DNA of 64,000 bases from Rheinheimera sp. (GTDB lineage Bacteria; Pseudomonadota; Gammaproteobacteria; Enterobacterales; Alteromonadaceae), in contig DPJG01000023.1 in the NCBI GenBank assembly GCA_003543135.1, positions 310,001-374,000 of the forward strand. Reading direction: 5' to 3'. Positions 18,208 through 27,737 of the stretch are shown here, in pieces. The notes below the pieces were generated by a model that was given only the letters and a program-made list of their open reading frames with translations, was not told where the DNA came from and ran no database searches. The translations under genes and the position numbers were made by a program. How positions within the stretch are numbered: position 1 is the first letter of the stretch; each line of letters opens with the position of its first letter.

Positions 18208-19122
18208 TTATTTACCAGTTTCTGTATGTTTTTTTATCAGTTGTAAACAGTCGCCCAGCTGATGCTGCCAGGCACTTAACTCAATACCAAAAGTCTTTTG
18301 TATTTTTTGATTATTTAACCTGGAATTGGCCGGTCTTTTGGCCGCTCTGTTCAGGCTCAAGCTGTCGGTGGGCAGCACTTCAGGTTGTTGCTCCAGCAGT
18401 CCTTCATCCACCGCATAATAAAAAATGGTGTTGGCAAATTCATACCAGCTGCATTCACCAGCCGCTGTTAAGTGATAAATGCCGCTCACAGCGTGCGCTT
18501 GCTCCTGTGACATGGCAAAAATCTGGCTAAAAATACTGACCACTGCGTCTGCCACTGCAGTAGCGCTGGTGGGCGCGCCCACCTGATCATCCACCACCAA
18601 AAAAGGCTCCTGCCGGTTTGGTGCCAGCGACAGCATAGTGGTAAGGAAATTGCGGCCGCTGTGGTTATATAACCAGCTGGTGCGGAAAATTAAATGACGA
18701 CAACCTGAGCTAATAATGGCATGTTCGCCAGCCACTTTGCTGCGGCCATATTGTTGCAGCGCCCCCGTATCATCAGATTCGACATAAGGCTCGGTTTTTT
18801 GACCATCAAACACATAGTCGGTAGAAAAATGGCATAACCAGCTATGCTGCTCTTTGGCTATGGCAGCAAGCGTCGCCGGCAACTGGTGATTTAGTTGCTC
18901 GCATAAAACGCTATTACGCTCAGCACCATCAACATCTGTCATCGCAGCAGCATTAACAATTAAATCCGCCGGATGCTGTAAAAACCATTGTTGTACCGCC
19001 GTGCTGTCGGTTAAATCCAGCTGTTGCCGGTTTGGCGTCAACACTGTGCCAAGCGCCGTTAAATCTTTGGTAAGTGCCTGACCCAACTGGCCGCTGGCAC
19101 CTAATAACACTATTGTCAGCAT
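18208..19122 (-). CDS. rfbD: dTDP-4-dehydrorhamnose reductase (RmlD/SDR family), orphan
   Basis: 304-aa extended SDR. The N-terminal Rossmann motif is GASGQLGQAL and the catalytic YGRSK follows the HFSTDYVFDG motif that is characteristic of RmlD. It reduces dTDP-4-keto-rhamnose to dTDP-L-rhamnose with NAD(P)H for surface polysaccharide. The usual rmlB, rmlA and rmlC partners are absent here. Related orphan SDRs act on other nucleotide sugars, so the exact substrate is inferred. The Shine-Dalgarno is weak. The gene lies 149 bp downstream of the ppsA stop, beyond the ppsA terminator, and 50 bp upstream of the ADP-ribosylglycohydrolase gene. Confidence 0.82.
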   Translation of the reverse strand: MLTIVLLGASGQLGQALTKDLTALGTVLTPNRQQLDLTDSTAVQQWFLQHPADLIVNAAAMTDVDGAERNSVLCEQLNHQLPATLAAIAKEQHSWLCHFSTDYVFDGQKTEPYVESDDTGALQQYGRSKVAGEHAIISSGCRHLIFRTSWLYNHSGRNFLTTMLSLAPNRQEPFLVVDDQVGAPTSATAVADAVVSIFSQIFAMSQEQAHAVSGIYHLTAAGECSWYEFANTIFYYAVDEGLLEQQPEVLPTDSLSLNRAAKRPANSRLNNQKIQKTFGIELSAWQHQLGDCLQLIKKHTETGK

Positions 19123-19224
19123 AAAAAATTCTTTATCAGAAAAGTTTCAACACAGGTCTCAGTCGCAGTTCAGGCTAAGACACAAAATATCAGTCGCATG
19201 GCCGGTTGCCCTAAATCTGGCAGA

Positions 19225-19257
19225 TAAAAAAAGCCAACCGGCTTGGGTTGGCTTTTT
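19225..19257 (-). terminator. Terminator of ppsA
   Basis: On the minus strand: AAAAAGCCAACC, 6-base loop, GGTTGGCTTTTTT. It ends 15 bp beyond the ppsA stop. Confidence 0.9.
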
Positions 19258-19271
19258 CTCAGCAGTTACAT

Positions 19272-21647
19272 TTAACCGCCGTATTTTTCCGCCAGATACA
19301 ACCAGGTTTCCAGCACAGTATCAGGGTTCAGCGACACTGAATCAATGCCTTGCTCCATCAGCCATGCGGCAAAATCTTCATGATCAGACGGACCCTGACC
19401 ACAAATACCCACGTATTTACCTTTGGCTTTGGCAGTAGAAATGGCCATCGACAACAGCTTTTTAATGGCTGGGTTACGTTCATCAAATAAGTGCGCAATA
19501 AGACCTGAATCCCGGTCCAGACCCAGTGTTAACTGAGTTAAGTCGTTAGAGCCAATAGAGAAACCATCAAAATATTCCAGGAACTCATCGGCCAGCAGAC
19601 AGTTACTCGGCAGCTCACACATCATAATAACTTTCAGGCCATTTTCGCCGCGTTTTAATCCTTGCTCAGCCAGCAGGTCAATTACGGCCGCCGCTTCTTC
19701 TAAAGTCCGCACAAAGGGGATCATAATTTCGACATTGGTAAAGCCCATGTCGTTACGTACCCGTTTTAACGCTTCACATTCAAGCGCAAAACAATCACGG
19801 AAATCTTCAGAGATATAACGAGAGGCACCACGGAAACCAATCATCGGGTTTTCTTCGTGCGGCTCATACTGCTGACCGCCGACTAAGTTGGCGTATTCGT
19901 TCGATTTAAAATCGGACATCCGTACAATGACACGCTCTGGCGAAAACGCCGCGGCCAGTGTTGAAATACCCTCGGTCAGTTTGCCAACATAGTATTCAAC
20001 TGGTGACGCGTACCCTGCCATCATCTCGTCAATGGTAGCTTTGACATCGGCTGGCTGGGCGTCGTAATTGAGCAGCGCTTTGGGGTGAACCCCAATACCC
20101 CGGTTGATAATAAATTCCAGCCGCGCCAGACCAATACCGGCGTGCGGTAACTTGGCAAAGCTAAAAGCCCGCTCCGGGTTACCGACGTTCATCATAATTT
20201 TCATTTTCAGCGGTGGCATCTGGTCAACGCGGGAAGTGACCACGTTAAATGGCAAAATACCGTCGTAAACAAAACCTGTGTCACCTTCAGCACAGGACAC
20301 TGTCACCTGCTGACCGGTTTTTACCAGACTGGTGGCATCACCACAACCCACCACAGCCGGAATACCCAGCTCACGCGCGATAATAGCGGCGTGACATGTA
20401 CGGCCACCGCGGTTGGTCACAATAGCCGAAGCGCGTTTCATGATAGGTTCCCAGTCCGGGTCTGTCATATCGGTCACCAGCACATCACCTGGCTGGATTT
20501 GGTCCATATCAGCGATGCTGGCCAGTACTTTGGCGGTACCAGAGCCAATTTTATGGCCGATAGCACGGCCTTCGGTCAGCACAGGTGCGCTGCCCTGGAG
20601 CTGGAAACGCTCCATTGAGTTGCTGTCTTCACGCGAACGCACAGTTTCAGGGCGGGCTTGTACTATATAGAGTTTACCGTCGATACCATCTTTGGCCCAT
20701 TCGATGTCCATCGGACGGCCATAATGTTTTTCAATAGTGATAGCCTGACGGGCCAGCTCTTCCACTTCAGCATCGGTCAGTGAAAACTGGCGGCTTTTAG
20801 CCTGTGGAATATCTTCAATCTTGACTTGTTTGCCATGCCCCTCGTCAGATGAATACACCATCTGCACCAGTTTTGAGCCTAAAGTGCGACGCACCACGGC
20901 CGGGCGGCCCGCAGCTACTGTGGGTTTATGCACATAAAATTCATCAGGGTTAACGGCGCCCTGCACCACCATTTCACCTAAACCATAAGATGAAGTCACA
21001 AACACCACATCTTCAAAACCTGATTCGGTATCAATGGAGAACATGACGCCTGAAGAGGCGCAGTCTGAACGCACCATACGCTGTACACCGGCCGATAAGG
21101 CCACACCACGGTGGTCATAACCCTGATGCACACGGTAAGAAATAGCACGGTCATTAAATAAAGAAGCAAATACGTGTTTGATCGCTTCAATCACCGCATC
21201 ATAACCACGCACGTTTAAGAAAGTTTCCTGTTGTCCGGCAAAGGAGGCGTCCGGCATATCTTCGGCTGTGGCAGAAGAACGAACCGCAAAAGAGGCATCA
21301 TCACCCATACCTTCACAAAGTTTGGCGTAAGCTGCATGAATGGCTTGTTCGAACTCCGGCTGGAATGGGGTGTCAATGACCCACTGGCGGATCTGGGCAC
21401 CGGCTTTGGCCAGCTCAGTCACATTGTCTACGTCAGTTTTATCCAGTAACTGGTAAATCCGCTCATTCACACCACTTTGTTCCAGAAACTGATTAAAAGC
21501 TTCCGCCGTGGTGGCGAACCCGCCTGGCACTTGCACACCGGCGTTGGCCAGGTTACTGATCATCTCACCCAATGAGGCATTTTTGCCGCCGACCCGTGGA
21601 ACATCGTGCATGCCCAAGTCCTGATACCAAACAACGAATTCTTGCAC
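19272..21647 (-). CDS. ppsA: Phosphoenolpyruvate synthase (pyruvate, water dikinase)
   Basis: 791 aa, full family length. It makes PEP from pyruvate and ATP for gluconeogenesis. The phosphocarrier His419 lies in [17 protein letters not shown]. The N-terminal ATP-binding domain has [11 protein letters not shown] and [20 protein letters not shown]. The C-terminal PEP-binding barrel has [23 protein letters not shown] and [14 protein letters not shown]. The start is GTG 21647 with GGAGA 7 bases upstream. It is divergent from ppsR across 139 bp. That arrangement is the family norm and allows balanced expression of the enzyme and its regulator. Confidence 0.97.
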   Translation of the reverse strand: MQEFVVWYQDLGMHDVPRVGGKNASLGEMISNLANAGVQVPGGFATTAEAFNQFLEQSGVNERIYQLLDKTDVDNVTELAKAGAQIRQWVIDTPFQPEFEQAIHAAYAKLCEGMGDDASFAVRSSATAEDMPDASFAGQQETFLNVRGYDAVIEAIKHVFASLFNDRAISYRVHQGYDHRGVALSAGVQRMVRSDCASSGVMFSIDTESGFEDVVFVTSSYGLGEMVVQGAVNPDEFYVHKPTVAAGRPAVVRRTLGSKLVQMVYSSDEGHGKQVKIEDIPQAKSRQFSLTDAEVEELARQAITIEKHYGRPMDIEWAKDGIDGKLYIVQARPETVRSREDSNSMERFQLQGSAPVLTEGRAIGHKIGSGTAKVLASIADMDQIQPGDVLVTDMTDPDWEPIMKRASAIVTNRGGRTCHAAIIARELGIPAVVGCGDATSLVKTGQQVTVSCAEGDTGFVYDGILPFNVVTSRVDQMPPLKMKIMMNVGNPERAFSFAKLPHAGIGLARLEFIINRGIGVHPKALLNYDAQPADVKATIDEMMAGYASPVEYYVGKLTEGISTLAAAFSPERVIVRMSDFKSNEYANLVGGQQYEPHEENPMIGFRGASRYISEDFRDCFALECEALKRVRNDMGFTNVEIMIPFVRTLEEAAAVIDLLAEQGLKRGENGLKVIMMCELPSNCLLADEFLEYFDGFSIGSNDLTQLTLGLDRDSGLIAHLFDERNPAIKKLLSMAISTAKAKGKYVGICGQGPSDHEDFAAWLMEQGIDSVSLNPDTVLETWLYLAEKYGG

Positions 21648-21786
21648 AGTATGTCTCCAATTTTTGTTGCAGGTTAGGTAAGCTTACGAGGCTCGCTACA
21701 TAAGCAAAAAGATTCTACACTGCCAGACGGCTTAAATAAAACCTTAATTTTTAATGTAATTTTATAACAACAAGCAGGAGTTCAGC

Positions 21787-22596
21787 GTGCGCACAGCCTT
21801 TTATATCTCGGATGGCACTGGTATTACCTCAGAAGTATTCGGCCACGCCTTACTCTCTCTTTTTCCAGCAGAATTTGACCATGTGACCATCCCATTTGTT
21901 GAAACCGCCGACAAAGCCTTACAGACAAAACAACGCATTAACGATCGTTATAAAACTACCGGAGTGCGGCCATTGGTATTTTTAACTTTTGTCGATGAAG
22001 GCTTGCGCGCCATTATCAACAGCTCAGAGGCAGTCTGTTATGACTTTCTGAATGCTTTTGTTGAACCTATGCAAAAAGAGCTCGGCATTCAGGCCATGCC
22101 AAAAACCCACAGAACCCACAGCATTCACGAAAAAACCTATGATTTTCGGATTGACGCTGTGAATTACGCGCTGGCCAATGATGATGGTTCTAACTTAAAA
22201 GACTACGCCAAAGCCGATATTATTCTGGTTGGAGTCAGCCGCTCCGGCAAAACGCCAACCAGCTTGTATCTGGCCTTGCAATACGGCATAAAAGCTGCCA
22301 ACTATCCTTTTGTCGAAGAAGACATGGATCATCTGAGTTTGCCAAAGGTGCTACAGCAGCATAAAAGTAAATTGTTTGGCTTAACCATTACGCCGGAGCG
22401 ACTGTCGCAAATCCGTGAGCAGCGCAGGCCCAACAGCCGTTATTCGTCGTTGCGTCAGTGCAAACTGGAGCTGGCGGAAGTGGAAAATTTGTATAAAAAA
22501 GAGCGAATTCCGTATTTAAACTCCACAACTTTATCCATTGAAGAAATTTCGGCAAAAATCATGGCTGAAACCGGCCTGAAACGGCAAAAATACTGA
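21787..22596 (+). CDS. ppsR: PEP synthase regulatory protein (bifunctional kinase/pyrophosphorylase, DUF299)
   Basis: 269 aa. The P-loop GVSRSGKTPTSLYLA spans residues 149-163 and the N-terminal FYISDGTGITSEVFGHALL is diagnostic. By family knowledge it phosphorylates PEP synthase with ADP to inactivate it, and reactivates it by Pi-dependent dephosphorylation. The target is a Thr next to the catalytic His; in PpsA here that is Thr417 in GRTCHAA. GTG start with CAGGAG 7 bases upstream. No terminator is visible in the 115 bp before the HAD gene. Confidence 0.95.
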   Translation: MRTAFYISDGTGITSEVFGHALLSLFPAEFDHVTIPFVETADKALQTKQRINDRYKTTGVRPLVFLTFVDEGLRAIINSSEAVCYDFLNAFVEPMQKELGIQAMPKTHRTHSIHEKTYDFRIDAVNYALANDDGSNLKDYAKADIILVGVSRSGKTPTSLYLALQYGIKAANYPFVEEDMDHLSLPKVLQQHKSKLFGLTITPERLSQIREQRRPNSRYSSLRQCKLELAEVENLYKKERIPYLNSTTLSIEEISAKIMAETGLKRQKY

Positions 22597-22711
22597 TAAA
22601 AGCACTGATCAAACACGATAAGTTGCCTTCAACCAAAGGCCGAATGTGCTCACACATCCGTTTTGCAAAAAGTAGCCACAACCCAAAGCCTATTCAGTAC
22701 AAGGATTGTAG

Positions 22712-23653
22712 ATGACAGCCCATCAGCCTTTAGCCTCCTGGCGTCCCGGTCCACGCCGTGATGCCATTCTGAACTTTATCAATCAGGTAACCAATCCTGG
22801 ATCTCCCTGTTATGTAGCGCCGGAAGACAGAATCGCCACTTTTGATCATGACGGCACCTTATGGGTGGAAAAACCTGATGTCACCGAAATCACTTTTATT
22901 AAAGATCTGATGCTGCACGATGAAATCAGGCCCAAACCACTTTGTGGCACAGTGTGGGGTTTTATCCGTCACAGCATCGCGGTTTTTATGGACAAATTAT
23001 TACAAGACACCCGCTGGTTATTAAGGGAATGGATAGATGGGGTCAGCACCGATGACAATAAACGCTGGGTACAATGCTGGCTTGGTAAAGCCAGACATCC
23101 AAGATTTCACTGCCCTTACCCGCAACTGGTGTATCAGCCGATGCTGGAAGTGCTGACACTATTTCGTCAGCATGGTTTTCGCAATTATCTGGTCTCCGGC
23201 GGCAGTTGTTACTTTATCCGTGCTTTTTCCGAGCAGGCTTATGGCATTGGACCTGAGCAGGCGCTTGGTAGCCAGCTCAGAACAAAAGTCACTGAAAAAA
23301 ACGGTCGGCTGTCCGTCGAACTCAAACCCATTCCCTGGTTTTTAGATAACGGTAAAGGCAAGGTGCTTTGTATTGAAAGCCATATCGACCGTCATCCTAT
23401 TGCCGCTTTTGGCAACAGCAGCGGTGACATTGCGATGTTACGCTGGGCAGGTCAGAGCAAAACCTCATTGTGTATGCTGATCCATCACACTGACGCCGAG
23501 CGCGAATATGCCTACTGCCCCGGGGAAAAAACGCTCAAAGCGGTCAGTGACTATGGCTGGCAACTGGTAGATATGAAAAACGACTGGCTGCAGATATTTC
23601 CGGTAGCAACCGCAGAACAACTCAAAAGCGAGGTAGTCAGCTCAGCGTTGTAA
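22712..23653 (+). CDS. HAD-superfamily phosphatase
   Basis: 313 aa. Motif I is TFDHDGTLW (nucleophile Asp45, acid/base Asp47), motif II is NYLVSGGS and motif III/IV is AFGNSSGDIAML. It resembles the phosphoserine-phosphatase-like branch with a large helical cap (about 55-140). No signal peptide is visible, so it is cytosolic. Substrate unknown. ATG 22712 has AAGGA about 10 bases upstream. Its 3' end overlaps the convergent panE-like gene by 12 bases. Confidence 0.82.
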   Translation: MTAHQPLASWRPGPRRDAILNFINQVTNPGSPCYVAPEDRIATFDHDGTLWVEKPDVTEITFIKDLMLHDEIRPKPLCGTVWGFIRHSIAVFMDKLLQDTRWLLREWIDGVSTDDNKRWVQCWLGKARHPRFHCPYPQLVYQPMLEVLTLFRQHGFRNYLVSGGSCYFIRAFSEQAYGIGPEQALGSQLRTKVTEKNGRLSVELKPIPWFLDNGKGKVLCIESHIDRHPIAAFGNSSGDIAMLRWAGQSKTSLCMLIHHTDAEREYAYCPGEKTLKAVSDYGWQLVDMKNDWLQIFPVATAEQLKSEVVSSAL

Positions 23654-24700
23654 CAACTGCTGACGCAATTGGGCCGGGCTAAGTTTTAAAGACTCGCCCT
23701 GCTCAAGGTGTTTCACCAGTTCGACAATAGCGGCGTTCACCGGCGTGGCAATGCCGGTATCAATGCCAAGGCGCACCACAGCACCGTTTAAATACATCAC
23801 TTCTGTACGCCGTCCGGCCTGAATGTCATCCCACATCGAAGAGCGCGCCGCGTCGTCAATTTTTAACATTTGCCGCGCCAGCAGCCGGAACAGCCTGGTG
23901 GGTAAACGTAATAACCAGGGCAACCAGTCATTGGGTAACAGCGTCATGGCCTGAGGTTTCACCTGCAGCGCTTTAGCCACCTGCAACCATTCCTGCATAG
24001 CTGCTGCTAAAACCAGCCGCAAGTCGTGCTGCAATAACTGTTGTTTCAGCGGTAATCCCGATAACGCATTTAGTGCATTATTCAGGTTTAACAACAACTT
24101 GCCATATTCTACCGCACGCATATCGGCACACAGCTGCACACCAGAGCCATAATGGCGGAAAATAGCTGCCAGATAATCCAGTTTATGCTGGTTGCTTTGT
24201 GGCCACAGCAGCTGACCAGAGCTGGTTTGCTGAAAATGGCCAGGTCCGGTTTTCACCACATTAAAAGGCACCACGGCTCTGTACACCGGGTTACTCAGGC
24301 TGGCGCTTAACATGGTATCCACACCAATGCCATTTTGCAGTGCAATCACTGGCACATCGGGGCGGATAAACTTTTTTAGCTGCGGAATAAGATGTGGCAG
24401 GCTGATAGCTTTCACTGTTAATAAAATAACATCACATTCAATCAGACTGACCATAGAAGTATAAAAAGCCGGTGCTATAGCACTGACGTTGCCGCCCGGG
24501 AAACCTGCCGACAAACCATAAGCGGCCAGCTCCAGACCTAAAGCCTCACGGCCAAAAAACTGCACCGCAAGGCTTTTATCCTGCGCCAGAATAGCACCTA
24601 AAAAACAGCCTATGCTGCCAGCGCCAACAATACCCACAGTGCTGTGAATTGCAGCACTGTGGGTTTGAGATTGGATATCCAGGCCAGATGTTGGCGCCAT
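23642..24700 (-). CDS. Ketopantoate reductase-family protein (2-dehydropantoate 2-reductase-like)
   Basis: 352 aa. Rossmann motif VGIVGAGSIGCFLGAIL starts near residue 22. Family motifs VIALQNGIGV, AVEYGKLLLNLNNALNAL (catalytic Lys/Asn) and the C-terminal SSMWDDIQAGRRTEVMYLNG are present. The last of these is the PanE/ApbA dimer and substrate region. It reduces 2-oxo acids such as ketopantoate with NADPH. It is longer than E. coli PanE (303 aa), so it may be a paralogue with another substrate. It starts 11 bp after the DAHP synthase stop and is probably cotranscribed with it. The Shine-Dalgarno is weak, and the first 20 residues may be untranslated. Confidence 0.8.
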   Translation of the reverse strand: MAPTSGLDIQSQTHSAAIHSTVGIVGAGSIGCFLGAILAQDKSLAVQFFGREALGLELAAYGLSAGFPGGNVSAIAPAFYTSMVSLIECDVILLTVKAISLPHLIPQLKKFIRPDVPVIALQNGIGVDTMLSASLSNPVYRAVVPFNVVKTGPGHFQQTSSGQLLWPQSNQHKLDYLAAIFRHYGSGVQLCADMRAVEYGKLLLNLNNALNALSGLPLKQQLLQHDLRLVLAAAMQEWLQVAKALQVKPQAMTLLPNDWLPWLLRLPTRLFRLLARQMLKIDDAARSSMWDDIQAGRRTEVMYLNGAVVRLGIDTGIATPVNAAIVELVKHLEQGESLKLSPAQLRQQLLQR

Positions 24701-24711
24701 AATCAGCGGAC

Positions 24712-26061
24712 TTACTTGCGGACAGTCTGCAGAGTATCGGCGATCAAAAAGGCTAATTCCAGTACCTGATCGGCATTTAACCTTGGGTCACACTGGGTGA
24801 AATAACGCTGACTTAAGTCGTTTTCCGACAAACCATAAGCACCGCCGGTACACTCGGTCACATGTTCACCTGTCATCTCCAGGTGAATACCGCCGGCATG
24901 GCTGCCTTCGGCCTGATGCACCGCGAAGAAGTTCCGGATTTCGCGCAAAATAGCTTCAAAATCACGGGTTTTATAGTCATTGCTGGCTTTGACCGTATTG
25001 CCGTGCATTGGATCTGAACTCCAGACCACTTTGCGTCCTTCACGTTGCACCCGACGCACTAAAGCCGGCAATTTATCAGCCAGTTTGTCCGCGCCCATCC
25101 GGGTGATCAGCGTGAGGCGCCCCGGAATATTGTCCGGGTTCAGCTGGTCAATCAGGCGGATCAAATCCAGCTCATCCATACCAGGCCCTACTTTGACGCC
25201 TATCGGGTTATGAATACCGCGGAAAAACTCAATATGGGCGTGATCCAGCTGCCGGGTGCGCTCACCAATCCACACCATATGGGCCGAACAGTCGTACCAG
25301 AGGCCAGTCAACGAATCACGGCGGGTTAAAGCTTCTTCGTAATTGAGCAGCAATGCTTCATGCGACGTATATAAGGTGGTTTCACGAATGGACGGTGAAT
25401 TTTGTGCGCTGATGCCACAAATTTCCATAAAACGCAGCGCTTCCTGAATACGCTGCGCTATGTCCTGATACCGGCCTTTGAGTGGGTTGCTTTCAACAAA
25501 ACCCATATTCCAGCGGCTGACCTGATGTAAATCGGCCAGGCCACCCTGGGCAAAAGCACGCAACAAATTAAGGGTTGCAGCCGAATGATGGTAAGCCGTT
25601 AATAACCGGTTTGGGTCGGGCCGGCGCGCCGCTTCGGTAAATTCAAAACTATTAACGATGTCGCCACGATAACTTGGCAGGCTGATGCCGTTGATGGTTT
25701 CTAAATCGCTTGAACGCGGTTTGGCATATTGCCCCGCCATCCGCGCCACTTTCACCACAGGGCAACCGCCGGCGAAGGTCATCACCACGGCCATTTGCAA
25801 TAACACTTTAAAGGTATCGCGGATTTTTGGCGCATTAAAGTTACTAAAGCTTTCCGCACAATCGCCGCCTTGCAGTAAAAAGGCATTGCCTTCGGCAACC
25901 TGCCCTAACTGACTAAAGAGATCCCGGGTTTCCTGCGCAAAAACCAAAGGCGGAAACGAATGCAGCTGCTGCTCCACACTGGCCAGCAGGGCCGGATCAT
26001 CGTAATGGGGTTGTTGTTGGATGGGAAATGCTCGCCAACTTTGAGGCGTCCAGGTCGTCAC
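24712..26061 (-). CDS. aroG: 3-deoxy-7-phosphoheptulonate synthase, class II (plant-type DAHP synthase)
   Basis: 449 aa, the size of class II enzymes and unlike the roughly 350-aa AroF/G/H of E. coli. Motifs are [69 protein letters not shown] and [15 protein letters not shown]. It condenses PEP and erythrose-4-phosphate as the first step of the shikimate pathway. Supply of PEP links it to ppsA in the same window. The phosphatase gene upstream on the same strand ends in its own terminator (26239-26275), so aroG probably has a promoter in 26062-26238. Confidence 0.93.
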   Translation of the reverse strand: MTTWTPQSWRAFPIQQQPHYDDPALLASVEQQLHSFPPLVFAQETRDLFSQLGQVAEGNAFLLQGGDCAESFSNFNAPKIRDTFKVLLQMAVVMTFAGGCPVVKVARMAGQYAKPRSSDLETINGISLPSYRGDIVNSFEFTEAARRPDPNRLLTAYHHSAATLNLLRAFAQGGLADLHQVSRWNMGFVESNPLKGRYQDIAQRIQEALRFMEICGISAQNSPSIRETTLYTSHEALLLNYEEALTRRDSLTGLWYDCSAHMVWIGERTRQLDHAHIEFFRGIHNPIGVKVGPGMDELDLIRLIDQLNPDNIPGRLTLITRMGADKLADKLPALVRRVQREGRKVVWSSDPMHGNTVKASNDYKTRDFEAILREIRNFFAVHQAEGSHAGGIHLEMTGEHVTECTGGAYGLSENDLSQRYFTQCDPRLNADQVLELAFLIADTLQTVRK

Positions 26062-26238
26062 TTTGCGTATCCTATTAAGGTTATGAAATGGGGAATTGAT
26101 TCACTTTGGCTATTAATCCAAGGACAAAGTAAATTTATTACCGGCCAATTTCAATCGCTAATTTGTTATAACCTAGAATTTAGCCGTCTGTTGGCGAAAA
26201 ATGCAGCACAAACACAAAGGTGATGCGGATCTTGAGGT

Positions 26239-26275
26239 AAAAAAACAACAAAAGCGCCATCAGCGCCTCTGTTGT
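26239..26275 (-). terminator. Terminator overlapping the end of the phosphotyrosine phosphatase gene
   Basis: On the minus strand a 13-bp stem (ACAACAGAGGCGC / GCGCTTTTGTTGT, two G-U pairs) with loop TGATG is followed by TTTTTT. Its first arm lies inside the last codons (26260-26275). Confidence 0.8.
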
Positions 26276-26718
26276 AACTTCACTAATAAATGCTCGCAGG
26301 CTTGTTCTATCATCTGACGTACCAGCTCAAAACCACGGGCGCCACCATAATAAGGATCCGGCACTTCGGGTTGGCTGGCGTAATCCGGGTGGTAACTCAT
26401 CAACAAATTGAGTTTGTGCTGATGCTCCGCCGGACAACGGCGTTTTAACGCCGCGAGATTTTCCAGATCCATGGCTAAAATCAAATCGTAATAATCAAAG
26501 TCAGTGCTCTGTACAGGGCGGGAATAAATGCCTTTAAAACTGACATCGATGGCCGCTTTGATGCTGCGTGGATCCGGCGGAGCGCCTTTATGACTGGCGC
26601 TGGTGCCGGCCGATTCAACTTCACAGGCAAAGTTATTTTCCGCCGCCAACTGACGGAAAATGGCGTGGGCTGTTGGCGAGCGGCAAATATTACCCAGACA
26701 AACAAAGAGTATTTTCAT
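26260..26718 (-). CDS. Low-molecular-weight protein-tyrosine phosphatase
   Basis: 152 aa, normal for the family. The P-loop is C7-LGNIC-R13-S (VCLGNICRSPTA) at the N-terminus and the general acid is Asp121 in VPDPYYGG. The cytosolic enzyme dephosphorylates phosphotyrosine. ATG 26718 places the P-loop at the usual position, and the open frame further upstream (to 26991) does not fit the family. It is divergent from moxR across 110 bp. No tyrosine kinase or exopolysaccharide genes lie nearby, so a Wzb-type capsule role is not supported. Confidence 0.92.
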   Translation of the reverse strand: MKILFVCLGNICRSPTAHAIFRQLAAENNFACEVESAGTSASHKGAPPDPRSIKAAIDVSFKGIYSRPVQSTDFDYYDLILAMDLENLAALKRRCPAEHQHKLNLLMSYHPDYASQPEVPDPYYGGARGFELVRQMIEQACEHLLVKLQQRR

Positions 26719-26828
26719 CACAAAAACATTCCGGAAATAGCGCTTGCGGCAGTATACGAACTTTGTAACTATTTGCCAAAGCGTCATTTTATCGCCATCA
26801 AAGGCTTTTCCCGACCCAAGGACAAACA

Positions 26829-27737
26829 GTGCACACAGATATTCAACAAGTAGAATCGCAACTGAATCAGGTGATCCTCGGCAAAGCTCCACAAATTCGG
26901 CTGGCGCTGACTTGCCTGTTAGCGCAGGGCCATTTATTGCTGGAAGATTTGCCCGGTATGGGCAAAACCACATTGGCCCATGCACTGGCACAAAGTCTGG
27001 GTTTAAGTTATCGCCGGGTGCAGTTTACCAGCGACCTGCTGCCGGCCGATCTGACCGGTTTTAGTATTTTTGATGCCCGCTCGCAGCAATTTAATTTTCA
27101 GCCTGGCCCTGTGTTTAGTCAGGTGCTGCTGGCCGATGAAATCAACAGAGCCAGCCCCAAAACCCAAAGCGCCCTGCTTGAGGCCATGGAAGAGCAGCAA
27201 GTGTCGGTTGATGGTGAAACCAGGCCCTTGCCGGCACCTTTTTTTGTGATAGCCACGCAAAACCCCTTGTTTCACAGTGGCACCAATGCCCTGCCCGAAT
27301 CACAGCTTGACCGCTTTTTAATGCGCCTGACCTTAGGTTTTCCGGAGCGCGCCGCCGAATTGCAATTGCTACAACAGGACCAACAAAACCGCCAGCAGCA
27401 ACAGTTGCCAGCGCTATTGAGCACAGAGCGGCTTCGGGCACTGCAGGCACTGGTGCCCCAAATTACCGCCACCGACGCTGTGCTGGGTTATATGCTGGAT
27501 CTCATCCGGCAAAGCCGGCAGCGCTCAGACATGCTGCCGCTGTCACCGCGTGCGGCACGGGGTCTGGTGCGGGCCGCCAAAGCTTATGCCTTTTTACAGC
27601 AGCGCCAGTTTGTCACCACTGAAGACGTGCAAGCGGTGTTTGCCGCAGTCGCCGAACACAGACTACAACCGCGGCAACAGCAGCATCAGTCCAACCTCAG
27701 TGCGCTGTTAATTCAGGAAACCCCATGCAGCTGCTGA
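26829..27737 (+). CDS. MoxR-family AAA+ ATPase
   Basis: 302 aa. Walker A is LPGMGKTTLA (Lys46) and Walker B is VLLADEINRA (Asp103, Glu104). Sensor I is FVIATQNPLFHSGTNALPES, and the arginine-rich LSPRAARGLVRAAKAYAF belongs to the lid. MoxR ATPases act as chaperones for assembly or activation of partner proteins, often encoded beside DUF58 and transglutaminase-like genes as here. GTG start with AAGGA 6 bases upstream. The 3' end overlaps the DUF58 gene by 13 bases. Confidence 0.93.
   Translation: MHTDIQQVESQLNQVILGKAPQIRLALTCLLAQGHLLLEDLPGMGKTTLAHALAQSLGLSYRRVQFTSDLLPADLTGFSIFDARSQQFNFQPGPVFSQVLLADEINRASPKTQSALLEAMEEQQVSVDGETRPLPAPFFVIATQNPLFHSGTNALPESQLDRFLMRLTLGFPERAAELQLLQQDQQNRQQQQLPALLSTERLRALQALVPQITATDAVLGYMLDLIRQSRQRSDMLPLSPRAARGLVRAAKAYAFLQQRQFVTTEDVQAVFAAVAEHRLQPRQQQHQSNLSALLIQETPCSC

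Noticed and set aside
21648-21786. Cra (FruR) site between ppsA and ppsR
   Set aside because: E. coli ppsA is activated by Cra, but I found no GCTGAA-type palindrome in this gap.
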